DNA of 64,000 bases from Acanthornis magna (lineage: Eukaryota > Chordata > Aves > Passeriformes > Acanthizidae), in assembly GCA_036785705.1 (NCBI GenBank), contig JAWUZG010000159.1, positions 5,332,001 through 5,396,000 on the forward strand. Direction: 5' to 3'. This document shows, piece by piece, positions 12,979 to 24,600 of this stretch. How positions within the stretch are numbered: the stretch's first letter is position 1; every line of letters begins with the position of its first letter. The notes under the pieces were generated by a model. It made no database searches. It saw only the letters and a list, made by a program, of their open reading frames with translations, and was not told where the DNA came from. The position numbers were made by a program, and so were the translations under genes.

Positions 12979-13106
12979 CATCCATCCATCCATCCATCCA
13001 TCCATCCATCCATCCATCCATCTATCTATCTATCTATCCATCTATCTATCCATTCATCTATCCATCTATCTATCCATCCATCCATCTATCCATCTATCCA
13101 TCTATC
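12915..13106. repeat. Compound (TCTA)n-(TCCA)n microsatellite, 192 bp
   Basis: A run of about 16 TCTA units is followed by about 11 TCCA units, then by an interspersed mix of TCTA, TCCA and one TTCA. The order (pure block, pure derived block, mixed block) suggests a C substitution in one unit that then spread by slippage. Because 4 is not a multiple of 3 and neither unit makes a stop, long open frames (YLSI and HPSI repeats) appear here. They are artefacts. It is likely to be length-polymorphic. Confidence 0.97.
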
Positions 13107-15170
13107 TTCATTCCTGCACATTCCAGCTTCCAACTTTGCCATTCTGTGGTGCACAAAAAACAAGGGGGAGAGAAATGATTACTCTTTAGCAAGTGAGCAG
13201 TTTCCCGTTGCATTAAAATTGTGTTTTTATTTAAATACCTGCCTAGTGGCAGGTAGATGAAAGTTCGTTACAGAAAATATGGTTTACCCATTAAACAGAA
13301 GCAAGTCCATAATTCTGAATGAGATTTAAATTAAAACAACCCCTTCCAGGCTAAAATCCCAACATTCCAAACTAAGATCACGAGCTGCAGTGAAGCAGCG
13401 CTGTGGAGTAGCTGGCGCCTGGGCTGCGTTTTTGGGATGCGTTTAGCTAAGCACAGTCTGTGTTCTACCCCAAGGTTTCTTCTGTGCCTGTTTGGTGTTT
13501 GGGCTGTTGGAGCACAGCGAGGACATGTGGAAGTGCAGGCTGATGTGGAGAGGGGCTCAGGTGGCATTTGTACTTGGGTGGAAGGCTCTGGAGAGGCAAC
13601 CGCAGGGGCTGAGCAGCCCTTGTTTCAGTTCTCTCAGGTGTGCTTTAGCTTAGAGAAGCCTTTCAGTGCTCAGGGAAGGCTTCATATCGGCACTGCCATT
13701 TCACAATGGAGAAGGTTTTACATCTCTTAACTCTGGCTTCTTGCCCTCTTTGGAGTTAAGTATCTGTGGGCTCCTTCTTTGACTTTTAGGGGATTTCTTA
13801 ATCCTCCGGGCTCTAGTTTAAACAGTGCAGGGCTTTCATGTTTCTTATTAGCTAATGTGAGGAAATTGGGTAATGTGAGGTTATTAAAAATTACACAGCA
13901 TTGAGATGAATGGGAAAAAAGTGTGTCCACTGCAGCACCTCCTGTCCATCACCTGGGCTGTGGATCCCTGCCAGCCAGGGCTCAGCCCACTGTGCTGCCA
14001 TGGGGAAATTACCTCCCTAAATGCAGCAAGCTAACAGAGCTGCTCCATGCTGAGTCCTAAATTGACACCAAAAGGGAAACTTCCATCCAGACTGGGAATA
14101 GAAGGAAATCGAGCAGACTAACCAGTAGCACAAAAAGTTCTGAAACCACAACGATTATTAAATAAAGCCAGTTTTTTTTTTCTGCAGACATTAAGTCAGT
14201 GTTTAAAAATACAAACATCTAGATAATTAGAGAAACTTCAAATCTGTCTTCATAGTGTTTCAGCAGGATGACATTGTCAGCTCTTCTATTTTGTATTGAT
14301 TTCCACAAAGCTCAGTTATTCCCAGCCTTCCATTTCAAATGCAGCACCTTGTTTTCCTGTATCTTGAAGCAAAGAAATTAGATAAAAACTATTGATTAGC
14401 AAGGCACAGAGGGGAGTGATGTCTGTAACCTTCCTTTGTCTTGCAGCTCTGCAGCTGAGGCAGCAGTAATAGGATTCTGTGCGAGTGCGACTGTGATGAG
14501 GTCACACTGCTGAGAAGGGAATGAAAACACTGCAGTCAGCGAGATCTCTTGCTTCTCTGATAGTTTTTGATATTGTTTGTCAAATTGCGATTTGAAGGTT
14601 ATTTCTCTGGAGGCTAAAGTTGCCTTGCTTCTCTTACGCACTTGGCTGGGCTTTTAAAAATCATGCATTCATATAAGCAGCTCCTTCTCACTCAAAGTTT
14701 CTGGCTCTAATTTGGAGCCAAAATAAGGAGCAAGAAGAGCTTTTCCTGAAATTTTCCATCATTGTGAGATTAGAGCAGTTATTTGTTAAAGTAAGTTGGA
14801 TTTGTTTGGTCTCTCTACCTCTCCTTCCTCCCTCCTTTTTCACGAGGGTGCTGCAGTCCTCTCCCGTTCAAAACAGGTTCAATAAACACTTTCAAGACAC
14901 ATGAGCCGTGAAGGGTTATGCTGATTTAGTACATAATGGTGTAGCATTTATTGGTATCATTACTCAAGAAAGAGATGAGGAATTTCCTCATTTCATTTGC
15001 TTTGGGAAACAGGCGTTTTGTGACCTACCTTGGGCAGCTGCAGAACTGAACAGAAAGTTCAGAATAATGATTAATGCTTTCCCATTCTGACTGGGCTTCA
15101 CCACTGTTATTCTTAGATTTCTTCATAGCAGTGAAGCAGCTCGTGGAGGTGACAAAGAGAAAAGTGAGGG
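13107..15170. other. Unique non-coding stretch
   Basis: No gene or repeat recognised. A GC-richer patch at 13380-13640 opens frames of 78-97 codons on both strands with no recognised domain. Poly(T) near 14170 is the only simple repeat of note. Confidence 0.55.
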
Positions 15171-15275
15171 TCACAGAATCAGAGAATGGTTTGGATTGGA
15201 AGGGACCTAAGGATCCTCTGTTCTAACCCCTGCCCTGGGGTTCAGGGATCTCTTTGCTGGGAGAGGCTGTCAGTG
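15171..15275 (-). mobile_element. CR1 LINE 3'-end fragment
   Basis: CACAGAATCAGAGAATGG, then TTTGGATTGGAAGGGACCTA, is the reverse complement of the bird CR1 3' terminus, and TCTAACCCCTGCCCTGGGG continues the tail. Similarity fades after about 15240, so the truncated 5' limit is approximate. The 3' end is at the left, so the element is antisense. No coding capacity remains. Confidence 0.85.
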
Positions 15276-16531
15276 TCGAGCACAGGATAAACACAGATTA
15301 CCTGGCCCTCAGGACTCTACTTTTGGTGCGCAGGCAGCTGCATTCCTCTCTTCCCACAGAGGAAGAAACCACATGGGGCATGCAATGCCTTCCACGAATC
15401 AGGCCTTAGGGGCTTTTCCTCCCTTTGGAAAGCTCCCTTGCCCTAGTTCTCCTCCCGTAACAAGACACTGGAAGATTGGTGTGGAGATAGCTGGCTAAGA
15501 AAACCCTCCAAATAAACTTCTGGAATTGCATGGCAGTAACAGGATGCCTTCAGCAGGCAGCTGCCTTGTCTGTCTGTGCAAAAACAAGTATGTCAGGTCA
15601 AGCTGCATATTTTGAGGTTTGATGTCCCACCCTCTCAAATAAGTGATGTGGGAAGGAGTCTTCTGGGAAAACTCCTTCCCCAGGCTTGTTACTGTGGGGG
15701 TTTTTGTGGGAAGCACTGAGACTTTCCCATCCCCTCCTTTCCCCCATGTGATGCTCTGTGATCATAACACATGGAACTATCTCATGCTTCCAAGAACTCC
15801 TCCAGTGCTGAACAAGCACACTCTGGGTGTTTTTCTTTAGCCTTTGTTCTATTCTCCATGATCCTGAGGACATCGTTCTCTGCCCCCTTCGTTTCTTCAT
15901 CCATGTGAAGAAGGTGATATTTCCTTTCTCGAGGGTGAATGTGAAAACTTTTTGATGGGTTTTTTTTAATCCCCTACCAGACGTTGGGTGCTATGGGAGA
16001 GCAAAATCATCTTGCTGTAATTGATTTATTTATAAGGGAAAGCTGATGCTACTTTGGAGATCCTTTTTTCACCCTCCCTCTCCGAGTAATCTGCTGGAAA
16101 GGCTGTTCTCATTTGCTGTTGTTTTTCTACAGTTTGTTATCTTCCTCACCCCATTTATGGCTGTGTTTAAGGTCCTGATGCAGCAGCCCCACAGGTTAAA
16201 ATAAGAGCTGTGGGAATATTACGTCTAGACTGGGCCCTGAATGGCTCACTGAGGGCTCACAAGTGGAATCATCCGGTGCCTGATGCGATACCTGTCAGCT
16301 GAATGGATGGAATCGCGTCCTGTTGGTCCAGGACTGCGGTACTGATTGTCTCTTTAGCATTCAGCATCACCTCTATGCTCCCAGAGAGGCATTAGGAGTG
16401 GAGACTCAAAAAGATATCAGAGGAAAGGCTTGAAATCACATTATTCTTTAGAAAATGGGCAATTGCAGTGAACTAAACACAAACAGCACATTCTTCAAAT
16501 CTCTAGGGGGGCAGAGGTTGGCTGAGAGATC
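15276..16531. other. Unique stretch including a candidate conserved non-coding patch
   Basis: No gene recognised; frames at 15495-15900 overlap on both strands and look incidental. The part at about 16190-16390 has balanced composition, retained CpGs (GATGCGATACC, GGAATCGCGTCC, GACTGCGGTACTG) and no repeat, which can mark constrained regulatory DNA. That is inference only. Confidence 0.45.
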
Positions 16532-16551
16532 TTTTTTTTTTTTTTTTTTTT
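16532..16551. repeat. Poly(T) run, 20 bases
   Basis: Uninterrupted T run. Together with the poly(A) run at 16797-16828 it brackets 245 bp of unique sequence in head-to-head polarity. Confidence 0.97.
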
Positions 16552-16793
16552 ACCCTGCATTGTTTCAATGGATAAGAATTTTCTCTTAATTCCCACTTAT
16601 CTTTTCATTTGACAGATTTTTTTTCTTCCACCCCCACCCAAAATATATTGCTGAGTGTGACATAGCCAAAAGGGCATGTGACTGTGGTGAGAGCAGCATC
16701 TGGTGCTGGAAAGAAATGAAACCCCAGTCCAGAGTAGTAAGGTCAGAGTGGTACATGAGCAGGCATCCCTCCCTTATCCAGAGAGAATCTGGC

Positions 16794-16796
<3 letters not shown>

Positions 16797-16828
<32 letters not shown>
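16797..16828. repeat. Poly(A) run, 32 bases
   Basis: Uninterrupted A run, the longest homopolymer in the window. It directly follows GAATCTGGCATT. It could be a retroposed poly(A) tail, but the preceding 245 bp match nothing I recognise and no clear target-site duplication is seen (only TTTACCC is shared at both outer sides). Confidence 0.97.
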
Positions 16829-16831
<3 letters not shown>

Positions 16832-18399
16832 CCTTTACCCACAGGACTTGGGTAAATTTTATATTTAATCCTTAACTATTCTTGGCCACTCTTCGGCATA
16901 TTTTCATGCTTGGTCATCTGTCTCTTAGCAAGATCTAAAGGACTCAGCCAGGTGCAAAGATAATTGTTTCCTTATTTCAGGCGGCATCTGCTCAACCATC
17001 TGGGAGGCTCATCTGTAAAAGGTGACAGGCTCAGGTAGCAGCCTGCGAGTGCCACCTCTGGAGCTCTGGTGGCTTCCAGCCCTGCTCCAGCACAGCCTGT
17101 GTGACCCACAGTGGGCAGAGAGCAGGCAGCTGTGCTGAGGAGGGTGAGCCAGGCTCCTCAGGAGACAACAAGGAGCAGGACAAGTTTGGGTATCAGAGAG
17201 GGAAAAACTGCAGTCTCAGTTTTCCATATTTTGCTCTGACCCCAATTTACCCTTCCTTCTCGTTAAACGTTTCTGTTTCCCCATATATTCTATGAATCTG
17301 TTTTATTTTACAAGGCTGTTTATCAGCAGCCTGGGTGAGCCTTGATTGCCAATTCCCTGCGTTTACTGCTAATGAAGAGCCACGGCTACCATGATTTTAA
17401 TGGTTCTGTGATCTGTAACTCCACACATCTGGTGTTGGTGACAGCTTATCTTCTACCCCAACATTCTGTTCTTTCAGCAGATGGTTTGTAGGAAACTTCT
17501 CTGAAAGACAGGGAGTGGCAAGAATCTGGCGTTGGACAGGAGGGGTGAACACAACCTCTGGTGTTCTCTGCACAGGGCTCCTGTTCCTGAGCAATAGGAA
17601 TGTTGTAAATAATGAGAAATAAGAATGTACTTGTGGCAGAAGCTGAGGGGGATTTGTGTTTGGGGTAGCCAGAGGACCCAGGTCGGGTGTTGCTGGGTTC
17701 TGTTACAGATTTGGAAATGTGCTACTTGTTCTTCATAGCTCTGTGCTAAACAGACATTTTCATTTCCCAGTACTTGCTTTTGTTACCCCAAACTGCCAAA
17801 ATTAGAGGCATCTGACATAGAAAGGAAGTCAGTTTTGTTTAATTTATCTCAGATTTATTTTGTGACATTTCCTGGATACATTTACCCATCACATTATTAA
17901 ATAAGAGTTTATTTTCTGGAGGCTAGAGCTTTGCCTATGTTTCAGTAAGACAGGAATTTAAATACTGTCAACATGCTGAAAAATTAGAAAGTCTTTCAGG
18001 TGTGTTTGCAGGAGAAAGTTCAGAGCTCTACTATCTCTCCTAATAGTTGCCCTGGGGCTTTTTCAAATGTATAATCTGATTTTTCCACTCATTTGAAATG
18101 TAAAAAGAGAATTTTCACAGAAGACAGAGAAATCCATCTGAAAATAATATTTGTTTTTGGCAATTTGTTTCTTTAATTATGATGATAAATTTCCACTACT
18201 TGGCAACAGCACAAAGAAATAGACTCTTGCATGTCTTTGTTCCTTCAGGAGGAATGGAGAAAGTGGGTCTTGTTCAGAAAGCAATTCCCCCATTTAGTCA
18301 CGTAATTCTTGTCACTCACCCCAGCAAGTGATGAGAAACCCCTTTTTTTGCCTCTCCCGTGGGAAGGATGTTTGGCTATGACTCAGAAAGAAAAATTTC
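16829..18399. other. Unique non-coding stretch
   Basis: No gene or interspersed repeat recognised. The short frames at 17101-17295 and 17397-17594 carry no recognisable motif. Confidence 0.55.
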
Positions 18400-18418
18400 T
18401 TTTTTTTTTTTTTTTTTT
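18400..18418. repeat. Poly(T) run, 19 bases
   Basis: Uninterrupted T run following AAAAATTTC. It has no repeat attached that I can identify. Confidence 0.95.
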
Positions 18419-19389
18419 GGACAGACTTTGACTAACTCAGGACAAAACTCAAGTGAGGAAGTTGTACAATGTTCTGATCTGCCTTTATCACCCCTAAATG
18501 CTCAGTTATAATGAGGAACATGCTTATATACACATTAATTGCCTCAACAAAGGTGGTTCGGAGGTGCTGATAGGCCAGAGGAGTAGCTGACTGAAATTTG
18601 GGTTTTTTTCCCAACTGGGAGACCCTAAATGAGGCTCAAAGCTCCAAATGCCTCAGATGTGCTTTTTTTGGACATGATGACTCAAATACCAGTTTTGCAC
18701 CTTGAATCCATCTCTTGAGCTAAGGATCATCCAAAAGTTGTTGCTGGGTTATTCTGATATTTTTCCCCGGGGTCTAGATGTAGAAAATGAGTTAATTTAA
18801 ATCTCTCTTTTGAAACAGCACACACAAGCTTGTTGTTACTTCTTCCTTCTCATTGCAAATGAAATATGTATACTTATAAACATATTTATTTAAACTATAT
18901 ACTCTGCATTACATTTTGGGGCAGATACTTTACGATTTGGAGAGAAGAAAAATTATTATAACTTAACATATAAATGTTCTCTATAGATTCTACTCCTTGA
19001 ACATTTGTATTCATGGGACTATGGTCTGATAGAGGAGACACTTGGAGTTTTCTGTTTAATTTCCTCATTTCTTCTTCTCCTTTGCACTGACTCGTGCCCT
19101 GTGTGTGCCAATGCACCATCGGTGAAATGTTTCTTGATGATGTTTTTATTAGACAAAGGAGAAACCCTGAAGACAGTCAACACCCAATATGTAAAATGTT
19201 TCATAGTCCTTAGAATTCTGCAGACTAGTCCAAAATAACTGCAAATGTCATATTCAGAATATCTGAATGGGCATTGGTTCTGGATAAAGAAGAGGGAGCA
19301 GAACTGGATCAACAGGGTATATTAAATTCTTTATTCAAAAGCTTCATCCCTTTTTTGCTTTTATATTTCCCACGACTGTGTTTTCTTAG
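18419..19389. other. Unique stretch before the exon-like candidate
   Basis: AT-rich and without a recognised gene. The overlapping opposite-strand frames at 18895-19312 have no family resemblance. The last 30 bases (TTTATATTTCCCACGACTG, then TGTTTTCTTAG) make a pyrimidine-rich run ending in AG at 19389, a plausible splice acceptor. Confidence 0.4.
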
Positions 19390-19650
19390 TTTTTCCTCTT
19401 CTGGATTGTTTGGCATATGCTTCATGCAAATATACTGAAATCACTGGTCTGGTCAGGAGCTCTTCTCATTCTCCTGGTTTATTGCATTCGGTTTTCAGTG
19501 TTAGCCATATGGGCTTTTTGGTTTGGTTTCTTGCCTTTTTTATTATTCTGTGCCTGCTTATTTGTAGCTTTTATGAAGAAATGGAGAAAGAGTCATAAAG
19601 ACAATAAGACAAATCATTCCCAAAGCAAATATAATGAGGAGAAGAGTTAG
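19390..19650 (+). CDS. Candidate small membrane-protein frame or terminal exon (speculative)
   Basis: From a pyrimidine-rich AG acceptor at 19388-19389, an 86-codon frame runs to TAG at 19648-19650. An internal ATG at 19417 gives 77 residues. The protein would hold one or two hydrophobic segments (around SGALLILLVYCI and FWFGFLPFLLFCACLFVAF), then a basic, hydrophilic tail starting MKKWRKSHKDNK. Hydrophobic helix followed by a positively charged cytosolic tail is the layout of a small membrane protein. An AATAAA lies 61 bases past the stop. Against it: T-rich random DNA readily encodes F, L and V runs, the length is within chance, and I recognise no homologue. It could be non-coding. Confidence 0.15.
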   Translation, partial: FFLFWIVWHMLHANILKSLVWSGALLILLVYCIRFSVLAIWAFWFGFLPFLLFCACLFVAFMKKWRKSHKDNKTNHSQSKYNEEKS

Positions 19651-19710
19651 AGAAATATTTACATGATTTGAATTTTCTGTCAATGTTCCTAAAAATAGAA
19701 CAAAGAATTA

Positions 19711-19716
19711 AATAAA
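19711..19716 (+). promoter_or_regulatory. AATAAA, possible polyadenylation signal
   Basis: A canonical hexamer 61 bases after the stop codon of the candidate frame ending at 19650, followed about 15-20 bases later by T/G-rich sequence (GATTTGTTAGTG). The hexamer is common by chance in AT-rich DNA, so its value depends on that frame being real. Confidence 0.15.
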
Positions 19717-21588
19717 ATAGTCAGATGATTTGTTAGTGAAAGGAATAAAAAAAATTGCAAACATGAGAACAAATGTTCATTTTTATTCCAAGAAGTAGTT
19801 CTTGGCAGTATTTCGGAAGCTCTAATAGAGAAGACGAAATGTAGATTTTTATTCCACTTGATAAATCAGTGCATAAATCAGTGCACTAGACTAAACAATA
19901 TCTATTGTACAATGCACTGAATTCTTCTATTTCGTACAAATGTTCAATTAAACCTGTAAGCTTAGTCTGTAAACCGTAAGGAGGCTTAGTCACCTTCTGA
20001 TCAGTCCTTGTGCAGGTCACTGCCATCGTCCTGCAGCAAAAATAAGTTCTGCGTGGGGAAGCCTTCCAGTAGCATTCCAAAAGAACAGCAATTACCTAAT
20101 TACAGCGTGGTCATGCTAAAGGTTACATTAATGGCCACCAATGATGATGAATAGGAAGGCAATGGCGTGAATGAAATCATAATTAGTGGAGCATGAGGTA
20201 GGTGTTATGTTAAACATCCAATGGAAAAAAATGAACAGCGCGGCACAGGTGGACTGGAATGTTACATGTGAAACTCAACCTGCAACAATCCCACCTTCAG
20301 AAGACAAGAATAACCCTTACATCATTTGTTAAGCCAGCTCTGGGTTTTATTCACCAGCTAGGAAGGCATATCCTGGGTGTGACACACTCTGATCTCCTCT
20401 CTGCTCTGCTCAAGGTGCTCTGTGCCTGCCCCAGCCTGGCTGTGTTCCGTACCAACCCCCTGGGTTTCTCTTCCCTAAAGACAGGCACCTTCCTAGGAGT
20501 TGCTTTCCTAGGATTTCACCAGCTACTGAGAAAGGAGAAATTCAGCTGGAGCAGCAGGACAGTGGAGGTGCCCCACGCTCAGTGCAGGCAGACAATAACT
20601 CAGGTTTCCACTCACAGCTAGTCTGGGAAGGGTTTGATATCCTGTGTCTGCCATAGACATGTGAAAAATTTGCTGCTATTGAATTAGCAGAAAACCAGCA
20701 ACATTTATATTGTTTAGGTTGCAGAGGTTTCCATCAATACTAAATAGGTGATTTTTCATCGTTGCAGAACACGCAGTGCTAAGGTGGCATCTTATGTCTG
20801 CTATTGATTTCCCTGATGCTGCCTTCAAAACTGGTGGTTACAGCTGCATCTGCCCTCTTCTGTAACATCAGGGTCTCCAGGTGAGCTCTGCAGCTCAAGG
20901 GTTCGTTTCTATCTTTGCATGTTCTTGTGTTTCTGGTCCAAAATTACAGTGCTGCAGAATATCCAGCAATCTGGCACATAGATGTATTTTCAGGACAGCA
21001 GAACAACTGATCTTTTCTTGAGGGGGTCAAAGAGATGGTCTTTAAGTCAGGAGTTTTAAATAGGAGGAGAAAGGGGAAGGAACTGTTGCTGTTAAAATTA
21101 GGGTCCCCCACTATAAAGAATTTAATCCAGCTGTGTGGTTTATTGCAGCCGTGATGTAAAATACAGAGCATCTTCCAGATTGGCCCTCAAAGTATTTTTT
21201 GCGCACAAAATACCCTCCTGAGAGAGCCCACCCATCTCCCTGGAATGTGCCATTCTCTGTGGAGAAGGTAGAAACCCTTCAGTTGCCCTTTGCACAGCTC
21301 AGTGGGTTTCATGGGAAGAGTGACCTGATAGTGAGAGATGCGCCAGAGAGATTTCTAGTGCCAAACATGGCCATTTCTGGAAAAAAAGGCATTTTTCAGT
21401 ATCACTCTTATGGAAGACTGGACCACCAGAAGCAGAGCTCTCAGAGGAACTCTGAGGAGGGGAGGCAGAAGCATCGGTGATGGCTTTGGTTTGCTCCATT
21501 CTTGTGTCCCCTCCCGGCAGTGACTCAGCCCAGGGCTGATGCAGGTGCCCTGTGATAGATTCCTGCTGCCTCTTATCTCTTATTTCAG
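19717..21588. other. Unique non-coding stretch
   Basis: No repeat or gene recognised. A 120-codon plus-strand frame at 20259-20621 starts from TTG rather than ATG in GC-richer sequence and has no recognised domain. Confidence 0.5.
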
Positions 21589-21668
21589 CTTTGAAAACCT
21601 CCTTTGGCAAGAAGCCCAAGTGTGAAGGAGCAATTCTGTTTCAGACCACTTGTAAAGAATCTGGAAAG
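21589..21668 (+). other. Exon-like 80-bp segment (speculative)
   Basis: A strong acceptor-like context (TCTTATCTCTTATTTCAG, ending at 21588) is followed by 80 bp and a consensus donor (GGAAAG then GTAACA). One frame is open throughout and lacks low-complexity bias. It includes FGKKPKCEG and QTTCKESGK, with two cysteines. I cannot assign it to a family. It may be a coding exon, a lncRNA exon or a chance splice-site pair. Confidence 0.15.
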
Positions 21669-24600
21669 GTAACAGGCTCTGCTGGCTGTTATTTCTGTCC
21701 CGTCCTCTGCTGTCTGCTCTCCAGATTAGTTTTTTAATCTGAATGTCTGGTTGCTTCTCATCTTGCTGATGCAAAATCTCTCAATATCCAGCAGGAGAAA
21801 GATTCTCATTGCTTTCAATAATCTTTGGATCATGCCATTAGCTTCACTTAAGCTTTGGGTCTGGTTCTGCACAGTTCAAAGGATTTATAGTCTCTACTGC
21901 AAGTCCTTATCCAGTTTTTCTGAGTTCACTTAACTCTGTAGATATGAAAGGTCTCAGCTCTTCACCTGAGTATGAGCTGTATCTGCTGCTGCCAATAACA
22001 CAGACATTTAATGTAGGAAGGAAGGAAAAAAGGACATTGTATTATAATGTTTAACTTGTGAAACAAGAGGAAATGTCTTCAACCTGTGATACATTTGGGT
22101 TGCTTAAGCTATGAATGAGGCATTGTTAGATGAATATTAAATATACATGTATATATTAAATATTTAACTTGATCTTTGTTCAGTTTTCCTTTCTTGTAAT
22201 TCCTTTCCAGTGTTCATAGAAAACAAACCTAATTTTTATACTGCTTGCCAGTAGTGACCTCAAATTTTCTGTTTGTGTTAATAATATCAATTACCTGCGC
22301 ACGTGAGTCACGTTGAACTTTGTTACTGCATTTGAGGAGTACTTTTTGGAATTTGTTCACAACACTTTTTGCCATGAAAATGCTCCCTGTTGCTTGAACC
22401 AGTCTGTGAGTGCACATACTATTCCATGCATATATTGCTCTGAAAGTTCTTCATTCCCAAACTTACTCAGTGTAAAGCTGAACCATGCGACTGCTCAGTT
22501 ACTTATGCAGAGATGATAAAAGAACTTCAGAGAAATGTTATTATCAAGCCCAGGAATGAAGGCAACCTGAAATGGTGTTTCTCAACAGTCCCTGGAATCC
22601 CCAGGTTTGCTGCAGACCACAAGTATATTTTAAACCTTAGCCTGGTGTATAGCCACAGTATGTCCCCTACAGCTGTGAACTGCTACTCTTTGTTTAGGAC
22701 TGGGCAAGGCTCCAGTGGCTCTGTTCTTACAAGGAATGCATTTTCCAGTGTTTTGAGTTAATGACTATTATTCAAGCTGAAGTCAGTTCCTTTCTCACAC
22801 TATTTTAGGCTGTGTGTGGTAAACCTTTGTGCCACTGTTCTCCTCAAAAAATTCTGGTATTTTCTTGCTAAAACCAATACAAATTATATCAAGCTCTTTA
22901 TCTTATGAAATAAACGTTGGTTATCTTCATAATGAATCAATCCTGAAATGAAGCAGGTTGGTATTTCTGCTGCTTTTTGTTGCTGCTGCTCCACACAACA
23001 GCATCGGGAAGTTCCTGTTATATTTGGTGATGTACAAAGAGAGAACAAAAGGCCCCTGCCCCGATGGCTGAAAGTTTAGATATTTCTATCGATTGAATAA
23101 ATATTGGATATTGGTCTTTTCTCACCAGAAGGTGATATATTAGGGCAACTGTTTCCTGGAGAGATAAATAGTAATTCTGAGGATGGAAAGGAATTAAGCA
23201 TTCCTTGCTGTAATGGGGGCAGCCGGTGTGTGACCGTGTCATGTTCTTCCTCTCTTTCTCCCTTTACTTTTACTTCAATCTAATACTTTATTAATCAGAC
23301 TTTGAATAGAACTTCTGCACGTGTGTTTTCCAGCATTGACTCCATCCTTGTGCCCCTGAGGTGGTTTCACATCGTTGTTCTCAGGGAAGGAGTGGGTCCT
23401 GGGGGGCTGCAGCCTTTGTGTGCAGAACTCAGCCCATCCTGTCTCCCTCACCTGCGTTATCCCAAGCCTGTCTCCTGCAGTGAGAAACCCTTCAGGAAAG
23501 TGTTTGCCTTGGATTCTGGGCCACATCTACCACTGCATTGCTCAATACCTACATGCTAATCTCTCAGGCATTTTAGTCCTTATTTATCATTTGGAGAGTG
23601 CTGAAATTTCCATTTAAATAAAATTTGATTAAATGGGACATCATATTTTTTTGAAACTCTACAGGGAAAAGTTGTTTTTTATTTTCATTTTAAAGTGAAG
23701 AAACTGCTTAGAATTTTTATTTTTAGATCTTTCTTTACACATGTTTTTCTTTGGTAGGCTTAGTTACACAGTACGGTAATTTTATTTCTAAAATTTAAAG
23801 CTTCTTAGGAGTACAGTTAAGAAAACATACCCAGGGAAAACAAGATGTTAGTCTCATCTGAAGGAAGAACAAAACTAGTTATGAAATAATTTCAATTAAA
23901 AAAATAACTTTGACCAGTTTTAGTCTCCATTCAGTGACAACAGCTCCGATAAAAAGTATCTAATTAACACCCAGCAGATAACAATTATCTTGTATAATTA
24001 TGATGAGCTTGTTTGTTCTTTAATTGACAGCTTAGGCAATATTTTATGGTGTTTATTTGACCTTGGAGCTAATCTGCTCCCTGCTCCCGTGCGCTGCCAA
24101 GCCGCGGCTCCTTGGATTTCCATCCCCAGCGCTCGGCCGTGGTTACCGTCACTGTCACTTGTGGGTGACGTGTCCTGTGACTGCAGAGTCACTCCGATCC
24201 CAGCAATCACTGCCCCTCTGCTGCCTGTCCGGCCGTGTCTGTGTGTCCTGCTGGACTCTGGAGCAGCCCCAGGACATTCCCTGCTCCTGGTCAGGGACTG
24301 CAGCACCAACAGTGTCTGCTGCTTTCACGTGGGGCTGCTGCAGATTTTGCAAAGTCCCACAATCTGTTAAAAGGTACCCAATAGTTCAATAACCAAATGT
24401 CTGTGCTGCTAGAACAGGTGCACTCGGTTTTTTGCGCATCCTGAATGCTTTGGGAGGATTTTAATTCTCCCACTGAATAAAATCTCTTTGCTGTCCTGTA
24501 AATAATGAAGTCTTGTGTGCTGGTACCTGACTGCCACAAAAATGAACGAAGCTGTGGTTTCCCCGTATTGCCTCACTGTCCTTGTCCTTGGAGATTTGGA

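Noticed and set aside
12877..13260. 127-codon frame rich in YLSI and HPSI
   Set aside because: It is a translation of the TCTA/TCCA microsatellite.
24060..24345. CpG-island promoter
   Set aside because: Only about ten CpGs in under 300 bp, no adjoining exon and no core-promoter pattern.
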